The notes under the pieces are model-generated. The model saw only the letters and a program-made list of their open reading frames with translations, had not been told where the DNA came from and searched no databases. This document shows positions 34,574-43,348 of a DNA stretch of 63,133 nucleotides, in pieces (position 1 is the stretch's first letter; each line of letters starts with the position of its first letter). The position numbers and the translations under genes are program-made. Source of the DNA: Nitriliruptor sp040882055 (GTDB lineage Bacteria > Actinomycetota > Nitriliruptoria > Nitriliruptorales > Nitriliruptoraceae); contig JBBECA010000085.1 of the NCBI GenBank assembly GCA_040882055.1, positions 1 to 63,133 on the forward strand. The letters are read 5' to 3'.

Positions 34574-36304
34574 GTGACGGGAGAGGAGGCCGCCTTGGCG
34601 AGCGCGGTGACGACGACGGACCACGAGACCGATCCAGCGGGCAGCGCCGGAGCGCTGGACCTGGTCCTGACGCAGGCCGGGCTCAGCCCGCTCCAACGGT
34701 TCGTCCCCGGCCTCTCGGGTGTGCGCTTCGCCGCCCGGCTCGCCGGCCAGCCTCGCACCGTCGCTCGCCGTGGGGCGAGCCTGGCGCTCGAGCTCGGACG
34801 CATCGCCGCTGGGGTCTCGACGCTCAGCCCGTCCCGGCGTGACCGGCGGTTCAGGGACGACGCGTGGTCGGGGAACCCGACGCTCCGCCGGCTCGTGCAG
34901 GCCTACCTCGCCACGGGCGAGACGCTCGAGACCCTCCTCGCGGACGCCGACCTCGACTGGGAGGACGAGGAGCGGGTCGGCCTCGTCCTCGACAACCTCA
35001 TCCAGGCGCTGGCACCGAGCAACAACCCCTTCCTCAACCCCTCGGCGTGGAAGACCGCGATCGACACCGGCGGCGCGAGCTTCGTGCGGGGCGTCCGGCA
35101 CCTGGTGGACGACATGGCGACCAGCCCGCGGATCCCGTCGTCGGTGCCACCCGGCGCCTTCGAGGTGGGCCGCGACCTCGCGGTCACGCCCGGCGCCGTG
35201 ATCCTGCGCACCGACGTGTTCGAGCTCATCCAGTACACGCCGCAGACCCCTCAGGTGCAACGCACCCCGCTGTTGATCGTGCCGCCGACGATCAACAAGT
35301 ACTACATCGCCGACCTCGCCCCGGGGCGCAGCTTCGTCGAGTACCTCGTGCAGCAGGGCCACCAGGTGCTGATCATGTCGTGGCGCAACCCGGATGCCCG
35401 ACACGCCGCGTGGGATCTCGACACCTACGGCGAGGCGGTCCTGACGGCGCTCGACGCCACCAAGCGCATCACCCACCACGACCGGGTCCACCTCCTCGGT
35501 GTGTGTGCCGGCGGCATCATCACGGCGATGGTGCTGGCGCACCTCGCGGCGGAGGGCTCGCTGGACGAGCAGGTCGCGACCGCGAACTTCGCGGTGACCC
35601 TGCTCGACCAGGAACACGCCGGGACCACCGGCGCGATGGTCGACGAACAGGTGGCCGCCGTCGCGGTCGCCGCCTCGCAGGCCCGGGGCTACCTCGACGG
35701 ACGCAAGCTCGCCGAGGTGTTCGCCTGGCTGCGACCGAACGACCTCATCTGGAACTACTGGGTCAACAACTACCTCCAGGGCAAGACGCCACCGAAGTTC
35801 GACATCCTCCACTGGAACGGTGACAGCACACGGATGACCGCGGGCCTGCACCGGGACTTCATGGACATCGCGCTGCAGAACCAGCTGACCGTCCCCGGCA
35901 CCGCCTGCGTGCTCGGCACACCGGTCGACCTCCGCACGGTCACGCTCGACAGCTACGTGACCGCCGGCATCGCCGACCACATCTGCCCGTGGGAGTCGTG
36001 CTACCAGACCACCCAGCTGCTCGGCGGCCGGACCCGTTTCGTGCTCTCGACCAGCGGTCACATCGCCTCGATCGTCAACCCACCCGGGAACCCCAAGGCG
36101 CAGTTCCAGGTCTCCGAGCACAACCCGGAGGACCCGGGCGCCTGGGTCGAGCAGGCCAGCACCCAGCAGGGCTCGTGGTGGCCGGACTTCGTCGCGTGGC
36201 TCGAAGCTCGCGGCGACGGAACCAAGCGCAAGCCCAACCGACTCGGTGCGGCCGGCTTCGACGAACTCGACCCGGCCCCGGGGACCTACGTGCTGGACAG
36301 CTGA
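34574..36304 (+). CDS. phaC: Polyhydroxyalkanoate synthase PhaC
   Basis: Polymerises (R)-3-hydroxyacyl-CoA into storage polyester at the granule surface. The alpha/beta-hydrolase core has the synthase box GVCAGG with catalytic Cys311, an Asp region (TAGIADHICPWESCYQT) and His in SGHIAS, plus LIVPPTINKYYIADL and NPDARHAAWDLDTY. At 576 aa it fits class I/II enzymes that act without PhaE or PhaR. Start options are GTG 34574 (leaderless), TTG 34595 (good ribosome site) and an upstream GTG at 34523. The next gene, a PHA depolymerase-like hydrolase, starts one base into its stop. Confidence 0.92.
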   Translation: MTGEEAALASAVTTTDHETDPAGSAGALDLVLTQAGLSPLQRFVPGLSGVRFAARLAGQPRTVARRGASLALELGRIAAGVSTLSPSRRDRRFRDDAWSGNPTLRRLVQAYLATGETLETLLADADLDWEDEERVGLVLDNLIQALAPSNNPFLNPSAWKTAIDTGGASFVRGVRHLVDDMATSPRIPSSVPPGAFEVGRDLAVTPGAVILRTDVFELIQYTPQTPQVQRTPLLIVPPTINKYYIADLAPGRSFVEYLVQQGHQVLIMSWRNPDARHAAWDLDTYGEAVLTALDATKRITHHDRVHLLGVCAGGIITAMVLAHLAAEGSLDEQVATANFAVTLLDQEHAGTTGAMVDEQVAAVAVAASQARGYLDGRKLAEVFAWLRPNDLIWNYWVNNYLQGKTPPKFDILHWNGDSTRMTAGLHRDFMDIALQNQLTVPGTACVLGTPVDLRTVTLDSYVTAGIADHICPWESCYQTTQLLGGRTRFVLSTSGHIASIVNPPGNPKAQFQVSEHNPEDPGAWVEQASTQQGSWWPDFVAWLEARGDGTKRKPNRLGAAGFDELDPAPGTYVLDS

Positions 36305-37140
36305 TGGACCGCACGCTCCGAACGGTCACGGTCGGCGAACAGCAGCTGCGCGTCGACGTACGGCCGGGGACCGGTGGCGGGCCCCCGCTGGTCCTGGCCA
36401 ACGGCATCGGGGCCAGCCTCGAGCTGCTCGATCCCTTCGTCGAGCGACTCGATCCGGCCATCGAGGTGGTGCGTTTCGACGTCCCCGGGGTCGGGGGCTC
36501 CCCGCAGCCGCGACGGCCCTACACCTTGCACCTGCTCGCGCGCACCGTGGGACGGCTCCTGGACGAGCTCGGTCACGACCGCTTCGACGTGCTCGGCATC
36601 TCCTGGGGCGGCGCGCTCGCTCAGCAGCTCGCCTTCGCCAACCCGCGGCGGTGCCGACGCGTCGTGCTCGTCGCCACCGGGACGGGCAACCTGATGGTCC
36701 CCGCGCACCCGCGGGTGCTCAGCAAGATGATCACGCCACGGCGGTACCGCGATCCCGCGTACGCCGAGCGCGTGGCACCGCTCATCTACGGCGGTTCGGT
36801 GCGGACCGAACCTGAACGGGCCCGCGAGCTGCTGCACGCCCACTCGCGTGCGGGCACGCGGCGCGGCTACTACCTGCAGCTGCTGGCCAGCGCCGGCTGG
36901 ACCAGCGTCCCGTGGCTGCGGTTCATCCGGCAGCCGACCCTCGTGCTGGCCGGGGACGACGATCCGATCATCCCGCTGGTCAACGCGCGCGTGCTCGGTG
37001 CGCTGCTCCCGCGTGGTCGGGTGCACGTCTACCCAGGCGGCCACCTCGCCCTGGTGCTGCAGGCCGACCAGCTCGCGCCGCTCGTGGCCGACTTCCTGCG
37101 AGACGAGCCGCCGCGCCGTGTGCCGCGGTCGAGGCGCTAG
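36304..37140 (+). CDS. Alpha/beta hydrolase, intracellular PHA depolymerase-like (PhaZ)
   Basis: A 278-aa alpha/beta hydrolase with oxyanion segment LVLANGIGASLELLDPF, nucleophile elbow GISWGGALAQQLAF, acid loop LAGDDDPIIPLVNARVL and catalytic His in YPGGHLALVLQ. These segments resemble medium-chain PHA depolymerases of pseudomonads. The ATG shares one base with the phaC stop (TGATG), so synthase and depolymerase are translationally coupled, a frequent arrangement for polymer turnover. Its TAG stop sits in a CTAG shared with the convergent amidohydrolase stop. Confidence 0.8.
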   Translation: MDRTLRTVTVGEQQLRVDVRPGTGGGPPLVLANGIGASLELLDPFVERLDPAIEVVRFDVPGVGGSPQPRRPYTLHLLARTVGRLLDELGHDRFDVLGISWGGALAQQLAFANPRRCRRVVLVATGTGNLMVPAHPRVLSKMITPRRYRDPAYAERVAPLIYGGSVRTEPERARELLHAHSRAGTRRGYYLQLLASAGWTSVPWLRFIRQPTLVLAGDDDPIIPLVNARVLGALLPRGRVHVYPGGHLALVLQADQLAPLVADFLRDEPPRRVPRSRR

Positions 37141-37970
37141 GTCCGGACCGCGGCCGTCAGCCGGCGGGCGTTGCCGCCGAGGATCGCCGACCGCGTGTCG
37201 GCAGGCAGCGGCCGGTCGCGCCACCGGGCGATCGCATCACCGACCCGCAGCCCGGTGTTGGGTGCGTCCGAACCGAACAGCAGGCGGTCGCCGAAACGGA
37301 TCAGTTGCTCGTCGCTGAGCTCGGGCGTCGCGGCCACGACGGGCGTCAGGTCGGCGTGCAGGTTGGGGTGGCGCTCGAGCAGCGCCAGGGTGGCCTCGAT
37401 AGCTGGCAAGGCGGTGTGCGCCACGATGAGCGGCAGGTCGGGGAAGCGCGTGGCGACCCGGTCGACCTCGCCGAGGTCGGGCGCGGCCGATGTCCCCGCG
37501 GCGTGTTTGCCCACGTGGAGGACGATCGGCAGGGACAGCGCGCTGCACAGCGCGAGGACCGGATCGAGCCGGCGATCGTCGCCCGCGAACCCGCCGACGG
37601 CGCAGTGCAGTTTGAGCACGCGAGCACCGTGCTTGTGGACCGCGTCGTGCACGGCGGTCGCGCCGGCGGGGTCACCCGGGTGCACCGTCGCGCCGAGCAC
37701 CAGGTCGACGTCGGGGTGCGCCACGGCCAGCGTCGCGACGTGCTCGGCCGTGGCCGGGACGAGCCACTCGGCCACACCCGGTGCGTGGGCGTAGGGAAGC
37801 ACCCAGGCCGCCCCGACCCCGGCACCGGCTAGGTCATCGAGCACCGCGTCGGCGTCGGGGGTGGCGTAGGCCAGCTGGCCCGGCAGGTGCTCGTCGAAGA
37901 CGCGCCGGACCCGAGCCGCGAGCCGTGGGGGCAACAGGTGGACGTGCGCATCGACCAGATCACCGTTCAC
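37137..37970 (-). CDS. Amidohydrolase 2 family (TIM-barrel metal-dependent hydrolase)
   Basis: A 277-aa protein of the amidohydrolase-2/ACMSD-like family. The N-terminal metal motif is VDAHVHLLPP, followed by LKLHCAVGGF, a His in VLHVGKHA, IVAHTALPAIE, and the distal Asp in LLFGSDAPN. Such proteins are decarboxylases or hydrolases of small carboxylates. GTG 37970 has GGAGGAG just upstream. The stop codon overlaps the PhaZ-like stop in a shared CTAG. Substrate unknown. Confidence 0.8.
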   Translation of the reverse strand: MNGDLVDAHVHLLPPRLAARVRRVFDEHLPGQLAYATPDADAVLDDLAGAGVGAAWVLPYAHAPGVAEWLVPATAEHVATLAVAHPDVDLVLGATVHPGDPAGATAVHDAVHKHGARVLKLHCAVGGFAGDDRRLDPVLALCSALSLPIVLHVGKHAAGTSAAPDLGEVDRVATRFPDLPLIVAHTALPAIEATLALLERHPNLHADLTPVVAATPELSDEQLIRFGDRLLFGSDAPNTGLRVGDAIARWRDRPLPADTRSAILGGNARRLTAAVRT

Positions 37971-38167
37971 GCTCGCTCCTCCCGCTGCGGGGTGGCTCCA
38001 CCGCGACCCCGCTCGGCGCCGCGACGCTCGGGCGCCCCGTACCAGGCTGCGGTCGCCGGGGGCCCCCATCCGACACCGGCGTCACGTTCGGCGCACGGGC
38101 TGTGCGGCCACGCGCGCGCACCGTCCAGGTTCGCGCGTTTTCCTCGGCAGCCGCGTCGCTGCGCCCG

Positions 38168-38173
38168 TAGGTT
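38168..38173 (+). promoter_or_regulatory. Candidate -10 element upstream of the cox leader
   Basis: TAGGTT fits TANNNT and would start transcription near 38181, giving a leader of about 285 bases before the coxS start at 38465. Confidence 0.45.
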
Positions 38174-38180
38174 CGGCTCC

Positions 38181-38464
38181 ACGTCGCCGCCACGGGAGCG
38201 GTGGCGACGCAGCAGGACCCGTCCGGCGATGGCTCGGGAGCGCCACCGGCGGACGGGAGCAGCGGGAGCCGACGGTCCGAGCCCACGTCCCGGTAGCTCA
38301 GGGACGGACGCGGCCGACCACCCCCGGTCCCCGCCCGCGGCCGCCTCACCGAGGCGGCCGCGGCGACCCGGGGGAGGGAGGCCACGTGCGAACGGTCGCG
38401 CGGCCCGACACGTCCGGCGCCGCCCGGAGACCCGATGCGGCGCCGTAGGCCCGAAGGGACCTCC
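38181..38464 (+). ncRNA. Long structured 5' leader of the molybdenum hydroxylase operon (candidate regulatory RNA)
   Basis: This lies in the only gene-free stretch above 300 bases (37971-38464). Four tandem hairpins can be drawn. The first pairs 38182-38191 with 38200-38209 (10 bp, one G-U). The second pairs CCCGTCCG at 38218 with CGGACGGG at 38250. The third pairs CGTCCC at 38286 with GGGACG at 38301. The fourth pairs 38335-38347 with 38351-38363, 13 perfect bp with a 3-base loop, strong enough to act as a terminator or attenuator. The motif CGGGAGC or GGGAGC recurs four times. I cannot match it to a known riboswitch class; a molybdenum-cofactor or tungsten sensor would fit the genes. The part 37971-38167 shows nothing recognisable. 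Confidence 0.5.
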
Positions 38465-39058
38465 GTGACACGAATCTCGATCACCGTCGATGGCACCACC
38501 TACGAGGACGACGTCGAACCACGACGGCTGCTCGTGCACCACCTGCGCGAGCAGTGCGGCCGCACCGGCACGAACGTCGGCTGCGACACCTCGAACTGTG
38601 GCGCCTGCACCATCCACATGGGTGGGACCTCGGTCAAGAGCTGCACGATCCTCGCCGTGCAGGCCGACGGCGAGGAGATCACCACCATCCAGGGGATGGC
38701 CGAGAAGGCGCCCGGGGTGCGCGACGAGACCGAGGGTTGGCACCCGCTCCAGAAGGCCTTCCACGTCGAGCACGGGCTGCAGTGCGGGTTCTGCACCCCC
38801 GGGATGATCATGGCGTCCGCCGCCCTGCTCGCCGAGAACGCCGACCCCTCCGAGGACGACGTCCGCCAGGGGCTCGAGGGCAACCTCTGCCGCTGCACCG
38901 GCTACGTCAACATCGTCCGGGCCGTCCGACGCGCCGCCGCGGAGATGCGCGGGGAACCGCTGACCACGAGCCCCGAGGAGGGGACGATGGGTGAGGCCGA
39001 CGTGACCGAACGCGCTGGAGATGCCGATCGGCTCCGCGACGTGGAGGTGGCACCGTGA
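38465..39058 (+). CDS. coxS: Molybdenum hydroxylase small subunit, [2Fe-2S] (CoxS-like)
   Basis: Carries two [2Fe-2S] clusters that pass electrons from the molybdenum centre to FAD. The plant-type cluster uses Cys40, Cys45, Cys48 and Cys60 (CDTSNCGAC...C). The helical-domain cluster uses Cys107, Cys110, Cys142 and Cys144 (CGFC...CRC). At 197 aa it has about 35 extra acidic residues at the C-terminus beyond the usual 160. GTG 38465 matches the family N-terminus. It is first in the operon, downstream of the long leader, and overlaps coxL by 4 bp. Confidence 0.95.
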   Translation: MTRISITVDGTTYEDDVEPRRLLVHHLREQCGRTGTNVGCDTSNCGACTIHMGGTSVKSCTILAVQADGEEITTIQGMAEKAPGVRDETEGWHPLQKAFHVEHGLQCGFCTPGMIMASAALLAENADPSEDDVRQGLEGNLCRCTGYVNIVRAVRRAAAEMRGEPLTTSPEEGTMGEADVTERAGDADRLRDVEVAP

Positions 39059-41478
39059 CCGCGCTCGACACGCCTCCCACCGCCCTCAACGTCGGTCGTA
39101 CGCGCCTGCGCAAGGAGGACGCGCGCCTCGTCACCGGTCGCACCCAGTGGACCGACAACCTCCAGCTCAACGGCATGCTCCACGTCGCGCTGGTGCGCAG
39201 CCCGATGGCCCACGCCCGCGTGACCAACGTCGACGTGTCGGCCGCGCTCGAGCAGCCCGGCGTCGTCGCGGCCTTCACCGGTGCCGATCTCGTGTCCAAC
39301 TGGGAGGGCGGTCTGCCGTGTGCCTGGCCGGTCACCGAGGACATGGCGGCTCCGGTCCACCTGCCGCTCGCCACCGACGAGGTCCGTCACGTCGGTGATG
39401 CGGTCGCGGTCGTCGTGGCGCGCTCGAAGTACCAGGCCGCCGACGCGATCGAGCACGTGCTCGTCGACTACGACCCGCTCCCGGTGGTGACCGACATGGA
39501 GGCGGCGCTCGCCGACGGCGCCGACCTCGCCGACACCTCGCTCAGCTCGAACCGGAGCTACACCTGGCAGAAGATCGACGGGGACATCGACGCGGCGTTC
39601 GACGGGGCGGCCCACGTCACCACGCGCCGCTTCATCCAACAGCGTCTGATCCCGCTGGCGATCGAGACCCGGTCGGTGGTGTGCGAACCGCCGACCCACT
39701 CCCGCGAGTACACGCTGTGGTCGGCGACGCAGGTGCCCCACATCCTGCGTCTGATGCTGGCGCTCACCTGCGGGGTCCCGGAGCACGAGCTGCGCGTGGT
39801 CGCCCCGGACGTCGGCGGCGGTTTCGGCAGCAAGCTCAACGTCTACGCCGAGGAGGCCATCTGTCTCGTCCTCGCCCGGCACCTCGGCGTGCCGGTCAAG
39901 TGGACCGAGTCACGCTCCGAGGGGTTCCTCTCGACCATCCACGGTCGTGACCAGATCCAGGACCTCTCGATCGCGTTCGACGCCGACAACCGCATCAAGG
40001 GCCTCAAGGTCGAGCTCATGGCCAACATGGGCGCCTACCTCCAGCTGGTCACCCCGGGCGTGCCGATCCTCGGCGCGTTCATGTTCAACGCCATCTACAA
40101 GATGGACGCGCTGTCGTTCACCTGCCACGGGGTCTTCACCAACAAGACCCCCACCGACGCCTACCGCGGTGCGGGTCGGCCCGAGGCGACGTTCGGCATC
40201 GAACGCCTCATCGACGAGGCGGCGCACGAGCTCGGGGTCGAGCCCTTCGAGCTGCGCGAACGCAACTGGATCAAGCACGAGGAGTTCCCCTACGACACCG
40301 TGGCCGGCATCACCTACGACTCGGGCAACTACGAGGCGGCCACGGCCAAGGCCAAGGAGCTGTTCGACTACGACGGGCTGCGGGCCGAACAGGCACGCCG
40401 CCGCGAAGCCGACGACCCGGTCCAGCTCGGCATCGGGATCTCGACCTTCACCGAGATGTGCGGTCTGGCGCCGTCCCGGGTGCTCGGGTCGTTGTCGTAC
40501 GGGGCCGGCGGCTGGGAACACGCGTCGGTCCGGATGCTGCCCACCGGCAAGGTCGAGGTGATCACCGGCACCTCACCGCACGGCCAGGGGCACGTGACCG
40601 CCTGGTCGCAGATCGCCGCCGACCAGCTCGGTGTGGACTACGAGGACGTCGAGGTGCGGCACGGGGACACCGCCGTCGCCCACAAGGGCATGGACACCTA
40701 CGGCTCGCGGTCGTTGGTCGTCGGTGGGTACGCGGTGGTCTCGGCCTGCGACAAGGTCGTCGCCAAGGCGAGGAAGGTCGCGGCTCACCTGCTCGAGGCC
40801 TCCGAGGACGACCTCGAGTTCGACCGCGGGACCTTCAGCGTGAAGGGCTCGCCGGATGCGACCACGACCATCCAGGACGTGGCGCTGGCGGTCTTCGCCG
40901 CGCACGACTACCCCGAGGACATGGAGCCGTCGCTCGACTCCGACGCGACCGTGGACCCCGAGAACTTCTCCTACCCCCACGGCACGCACCTGTGCGCCGT
41001 CGAGGTCGACACCGAGACCGGCCACGTGCACCTGCGCAGCTACGTCGCGGTCGACGACATCGGCAAGGTCATCAACCCACAGATCGTCGAGGGGCAGGTG
41101 CACGGCGGCCTGGCCCAGGGCATCGCGCAGGCCCTGTTCGAGGAGGCGGTCTACGACGCCGACGGCAACCTGACGACCGGATCGATCATCGACTACTACG
41201 CGCCGTCCGCGGCCGACCTGCCGACCTTCGTCACCGACCGGACCGAGACGCCGGCGACCACCAACCCCCTCGGGGTCAAGGGCGTCGGCGAAGCGGGCAC
41301 GATCGCCTCGACGCCGGCGGTGATCAACGCCGTGGTGGACGCGCTGCGACCGATGGGCGTCAACGACGTCCGCATGCCGGCCTCACCGCGTAACGTCTGG
41401 GAGGCGATGCGATCCGCCCGGGACGCGTCGGCGACGGGTCGCTCCGAGCTCGGGGCGCGGGAAGGAGGTGCGGCGTGA
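39055..41478 (+). CDS. coxL: Molybdenum hydroxylase large subunit, form II CoxL-like
   Basis: Binds the Mo-molybdopterin cofactor and the substrate. At 807 aa it has the hydroxylase core: GGGFGSKLNVYAEE, the active-site loop AYRGAGR at residues 369-375, TSPHGQGHVTAWSQIAAD, and a GVGEAGTIASTPAVINAVVDA tail with the catalytic-type Glu. AYRGAGR is the form II signature; genuine CO dehydrogenases (form I) have AYRCSFR. The gene order S-L-M also fits form II. CO oxidation by form II is not established, so the substrate may be another carbonyl, aldehyde or heterocycle. Confidence 0.95.
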   Translation: MTALDTPPTALNVGRTRLRKEDARLVTGRTQWTDNLQLNGMLHVALVRSPMAHARVTNVDVSAALEQPGVVAAFTGADLVSNWEGGLPCAWPVTEDMAAPVHLPLATDEVRHVGDAVAVVVARSKYQAADAIEHVLVDYDPLPVVTDMEAALADGADLADTSLSSNRSYTWQKIDGDIDAAFDGAAHVTTRRFIQQRLIPLAIETRSVVCEPPTHSREYTLWSATQVPHILRLMLALTCGVPEHELRVVAPDVGGGFGSKLNVYAEEAICLVLARHLGVPVKWTESRSEGFLSTIHGRDQIQDLSIAFDADNRIKGLKVELMANMGAYLQLVTPGVPILGAFMFNAIYKMDALSFTCHGVFTNKTPTDAYRGAGRPEATFGIERLIDEAAHELGVEPFELRERNWIKHEEFPYDTVAGITYDSGNYEAATAKAKELFDYDGLRAEQARRREADDPVQLGIGISTFTEMCGLAPSRVLGSLSYGAGGWEHASVRMLPTGKVEVITGTSPHGQGHVTAWSQIAADQLGVDYEDVEVRHGDTAVAHKGMDTYGSRSLVVGGYAVVSACDKVVAKARKVAAHLLEASEDDLEFDRGTFSVKGSPDATTTIQDVALAVFAAHDYPEDMEPSLDSDATVDPENFSYPHGTHLCAVEVDTETGHVHLRSYVAVDDIGKVINPQIVEGQVHGGLAQGIAQALFEEAVYDADGNLTTGSIIDYYAPSAADLPTFVTDRTETPATTNPLGVKGVGEAGTIASTPAVINAVVDALRPMGVNDVRMPASPRNVWEAMRSARDASATGRSELGAREGGAA

Positions 41479-42323
41479 TCCCCGCGACCTTCGACTACAT
41501 CCGGGCCGGCTCGGTCGACGAGGCGGTCGCCGCCCTCGTCGAACACGGCGACGAGGCCAAGCTGCTCGCGGGCGGACACAGCCTGCTGCCGCTGATGAAG
41601 CTGCGTCTCGCCGCCCCCGAGGTCATCATCGATCTCGGCCGGGTCGACGACCTGCGGGGGGTACGTGACGGTGGCGAACACCTCGCGATCGGCGCGATGA
41701 CCACCCACGACGCGGTGATCAAGGACCCGCTGGTCCAGGAGCACTGCGGGGTGTTGGCCGACGTCACCCGCACCGTCGGTGACGCACAGGTCCGCCACCG
41801 CGGCACGATCGGCGGGGCCATCGCCCACGGTGATGCGGCCAGCGACCTGCCGCCGCTGCTGCTGGCGCTCGACGGCACGGTCGTGGTCCAGGGTCCCGAC
41901 GGCCGCCGCAACATCCGCGCCGCCGACCTGTTCGTCGACTACCTCGAGACCTCGATCCGCGAGGACGAGGTGCTCGTCGAGGTCCGTGTCCCGAAGCTCG
42001 TCGGGCAGTGGGGGTGGCACTACGAGAAGTTCGGGCGGGTCGCCCAGGCGTGGGCGATCGTCGGCTCGTGCGCGTTGATCAAGGGCTCCAACGGGACGAT
42101 CGAGGACGCCCGGGTGGGACTCACCCACATGGGCACCACCCCGCTGCGCGCATCGGCGACCGAGGCCACGCTGCGTGGCGCCTCGACCGATGCCATCGCC
42201 GCTGCCGCGGAGCAGGCGGCCGAGGGAACCTCCCCGCCCTCGGACCTGAACGCGACCCCCGAGTTCCGCGAGCACCTCGCCCGCGTGCTCACCCGCCGTG
42301 CGTTGACGGCCGCCGCCGGGTGA
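41475..42323 (+). CDS. coxM: Molybdenum hydroxylase FAD subunit (CoxM-like)
   Basis: The FAD-binding subunit that accepts electrons from the iron-sulfur protein. Visible motifs are the FAD segment AGGHSLLPLMKLRLAAPE near residues 32-50 and the second FAD segment VRHRGTIGGAIAHGDAASDLPPLLLALD, plus a C-terminal CO_deh_flav_C region. The 282-aa length is normal. Start and stop overlap coxL and coxD by 4 bp each, so stoichiometric translation is likely. Confidence 0.95.
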   Translation: MIPATFDYIRAGSVDEAVAALVEHGDEAKLLAGGHSLLPLMKLRLAAPEVIIDLGRVDDLRGVRDGGEHLAIGAMTTHDAVIKDPLVQEHCGVLADVTRTVGDAQVRHRGTIGGAIAHGDAASDLPPLLLALDGTVVVQGPDGRRNIRAADLFVDYLETSIREDEVLVEVRVPKLVGQWGWHYEKFGRVAQAWAIVGSCALIKGSNGTIEDARVGLTHMGTTPLRASATEATLRGASTDAIAAAAEQAAEGTSPPSDLNATPEFREHLARVLTRRALTAAAG

Positions 42324-43348
42324 ACTCGAACGCCGCTACCGGAGCGGGTGGGCAGCACCCACCCGCTCCTCCGCTCCTGCCCGACGGGGTCACCGATCCC
42401 GCCGGTCTGGCGAGCGCGCTCGACGGCGCCGGGTACCTCGCCGACGACGGGCTCGCGACGGCCGCCTACCTGACGCTGGCACTGCGGCGGCCGTTGCTGC
42501 TCGAGGGGGACGCGGGCGTCGGGAAGACCGCGGTCGCGCACGCGTTGGCCGAGGTGCTCGGCGCGCCGCTGATCCGGCTGCAGTGCTACGAGGGACTCGA
42601 CGCGTCCCAGGCGCTGTACGACTGGAACTTCCCCGCGCAGGTGCTGCACCTGCGGGCTGCCGAGGCGACCGGCCGTGCCGCCGGCTCACCGGATGCCGCT
42701 GCGGCGCTCGAGGACGAGCTCTACGACCGCCGGTTCCTCGTCGCGCGTCCCATCCTGCAGGCGCTCGAGACCTCACCCTCGGTGCTGCTGATCGACGAGG
42801 TCGACCGCGCCGACGACGAGTTCGAGGCGCTGCTGCTCGAGGTGCTGTCGGACACGACGGTGACCGTCCCCGAGCTCGGCACCATCCGGGCCGCACAGCC
42901 GCCGGTGGTCGTGTTGACCTCCAACCGGACCCGCGAGGTCCACGACGCGCTCAAGCGGCGCTGCTACTACCACTGGGTCGAGCACCCCACCTTCGAGCGT
43001 GAGGTCGCCATCGTGCGCCGACGCCTGCCCGAGGTCGGCGAACGGCTCGCGCGCGAGGTCACCTCGGCCGTCCACGTGCTGCGCGAGCAGGACCTGCTCA
43101 AGCCTCCCGGTGTGGCCGAGACGCTCGACTGGACCGAAGCGCTCGTCGCGCTCGGGGCCGACCACCTCGACGCCGACCGGGCCGCGGCCACGCTCGGGTC
43201 GGTGCTGAAGTTCCGCGAGGACCAGGAACGGGTTCGCGCCATCGACGTCAGCCAGCTCGTGGTGAGGGCGGCCGCCGGTGGCGCGGACGGAGGTCGCTCG
43301 GCGACCGGAGGAGCACGCACGGCGCAGCGGGATGCCGGTGGAGGATGA
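42320..43348 (+). CDS. coxD: MoxR-type AAA ATPase (CoxD-like)
   Basis: CoxD is a chaperone-like AAA+ ATPase that helps insert sulfur and copper into form I CO dehydrogenase; its role in form II systems is unknown. Walker A is LLLEGDAGVGKTAVA, Walker B is VLLIDEVDRADDEFEALLLEVL, and sensor 1 is VVVLTSNRTREVHDALKRRC. At 342 aa with a Gly/Thr-rich tail it is slightly longer than the usual 295-320. GTG 42320 overlaps the coxM stop. It pairs with the downstream VWA gene, as MoxR ATPases usually do. Confidence 0.92.
   Translation: MNSNAATGAGGQHPPAPPLLPDGVTDPAGLASALDGAGYLADDGLATAAYLTLALRRPLLLEGDAGVGKTAVAHALAEVLGAPLIRLQCYEGLDASQALYDWNFPAQVLHLRAAEATGRAAGSPDAAAALEDELYDRRFLVARPILQALETSPSVLLIDEVDRADDEFEALLLEVLSDTTVTVPELGTIRAAQPPVVVLTSNRTREVHDALKRRCYYHWVEHPTFEREVAIVRRRLPEVGERLAREVTSAVHVLREQDLLKPPGVAETLDWTEALVALGADHLDADRAAATLGSVLKFREDQERVRAIDVSQLVVRAAAGGADGGRSATGGARTAQRDAGGG

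Noticed and set aside
38286..38306. tRNA-like D-arm text GGTAGCTCAG in the cox leader
   Set aside because: It is the loop of a CGTCCC/GGGACG hairpin; no acceptor, anticodon or T-arm can be paired around it.
39055..41478. True (form I) aerobic CO dehydrogenase
   Set aside because: The active-site loop reads AYRGAGR rather than AYRCSFR, and the gene order is S-L-M rather than M-S-L.
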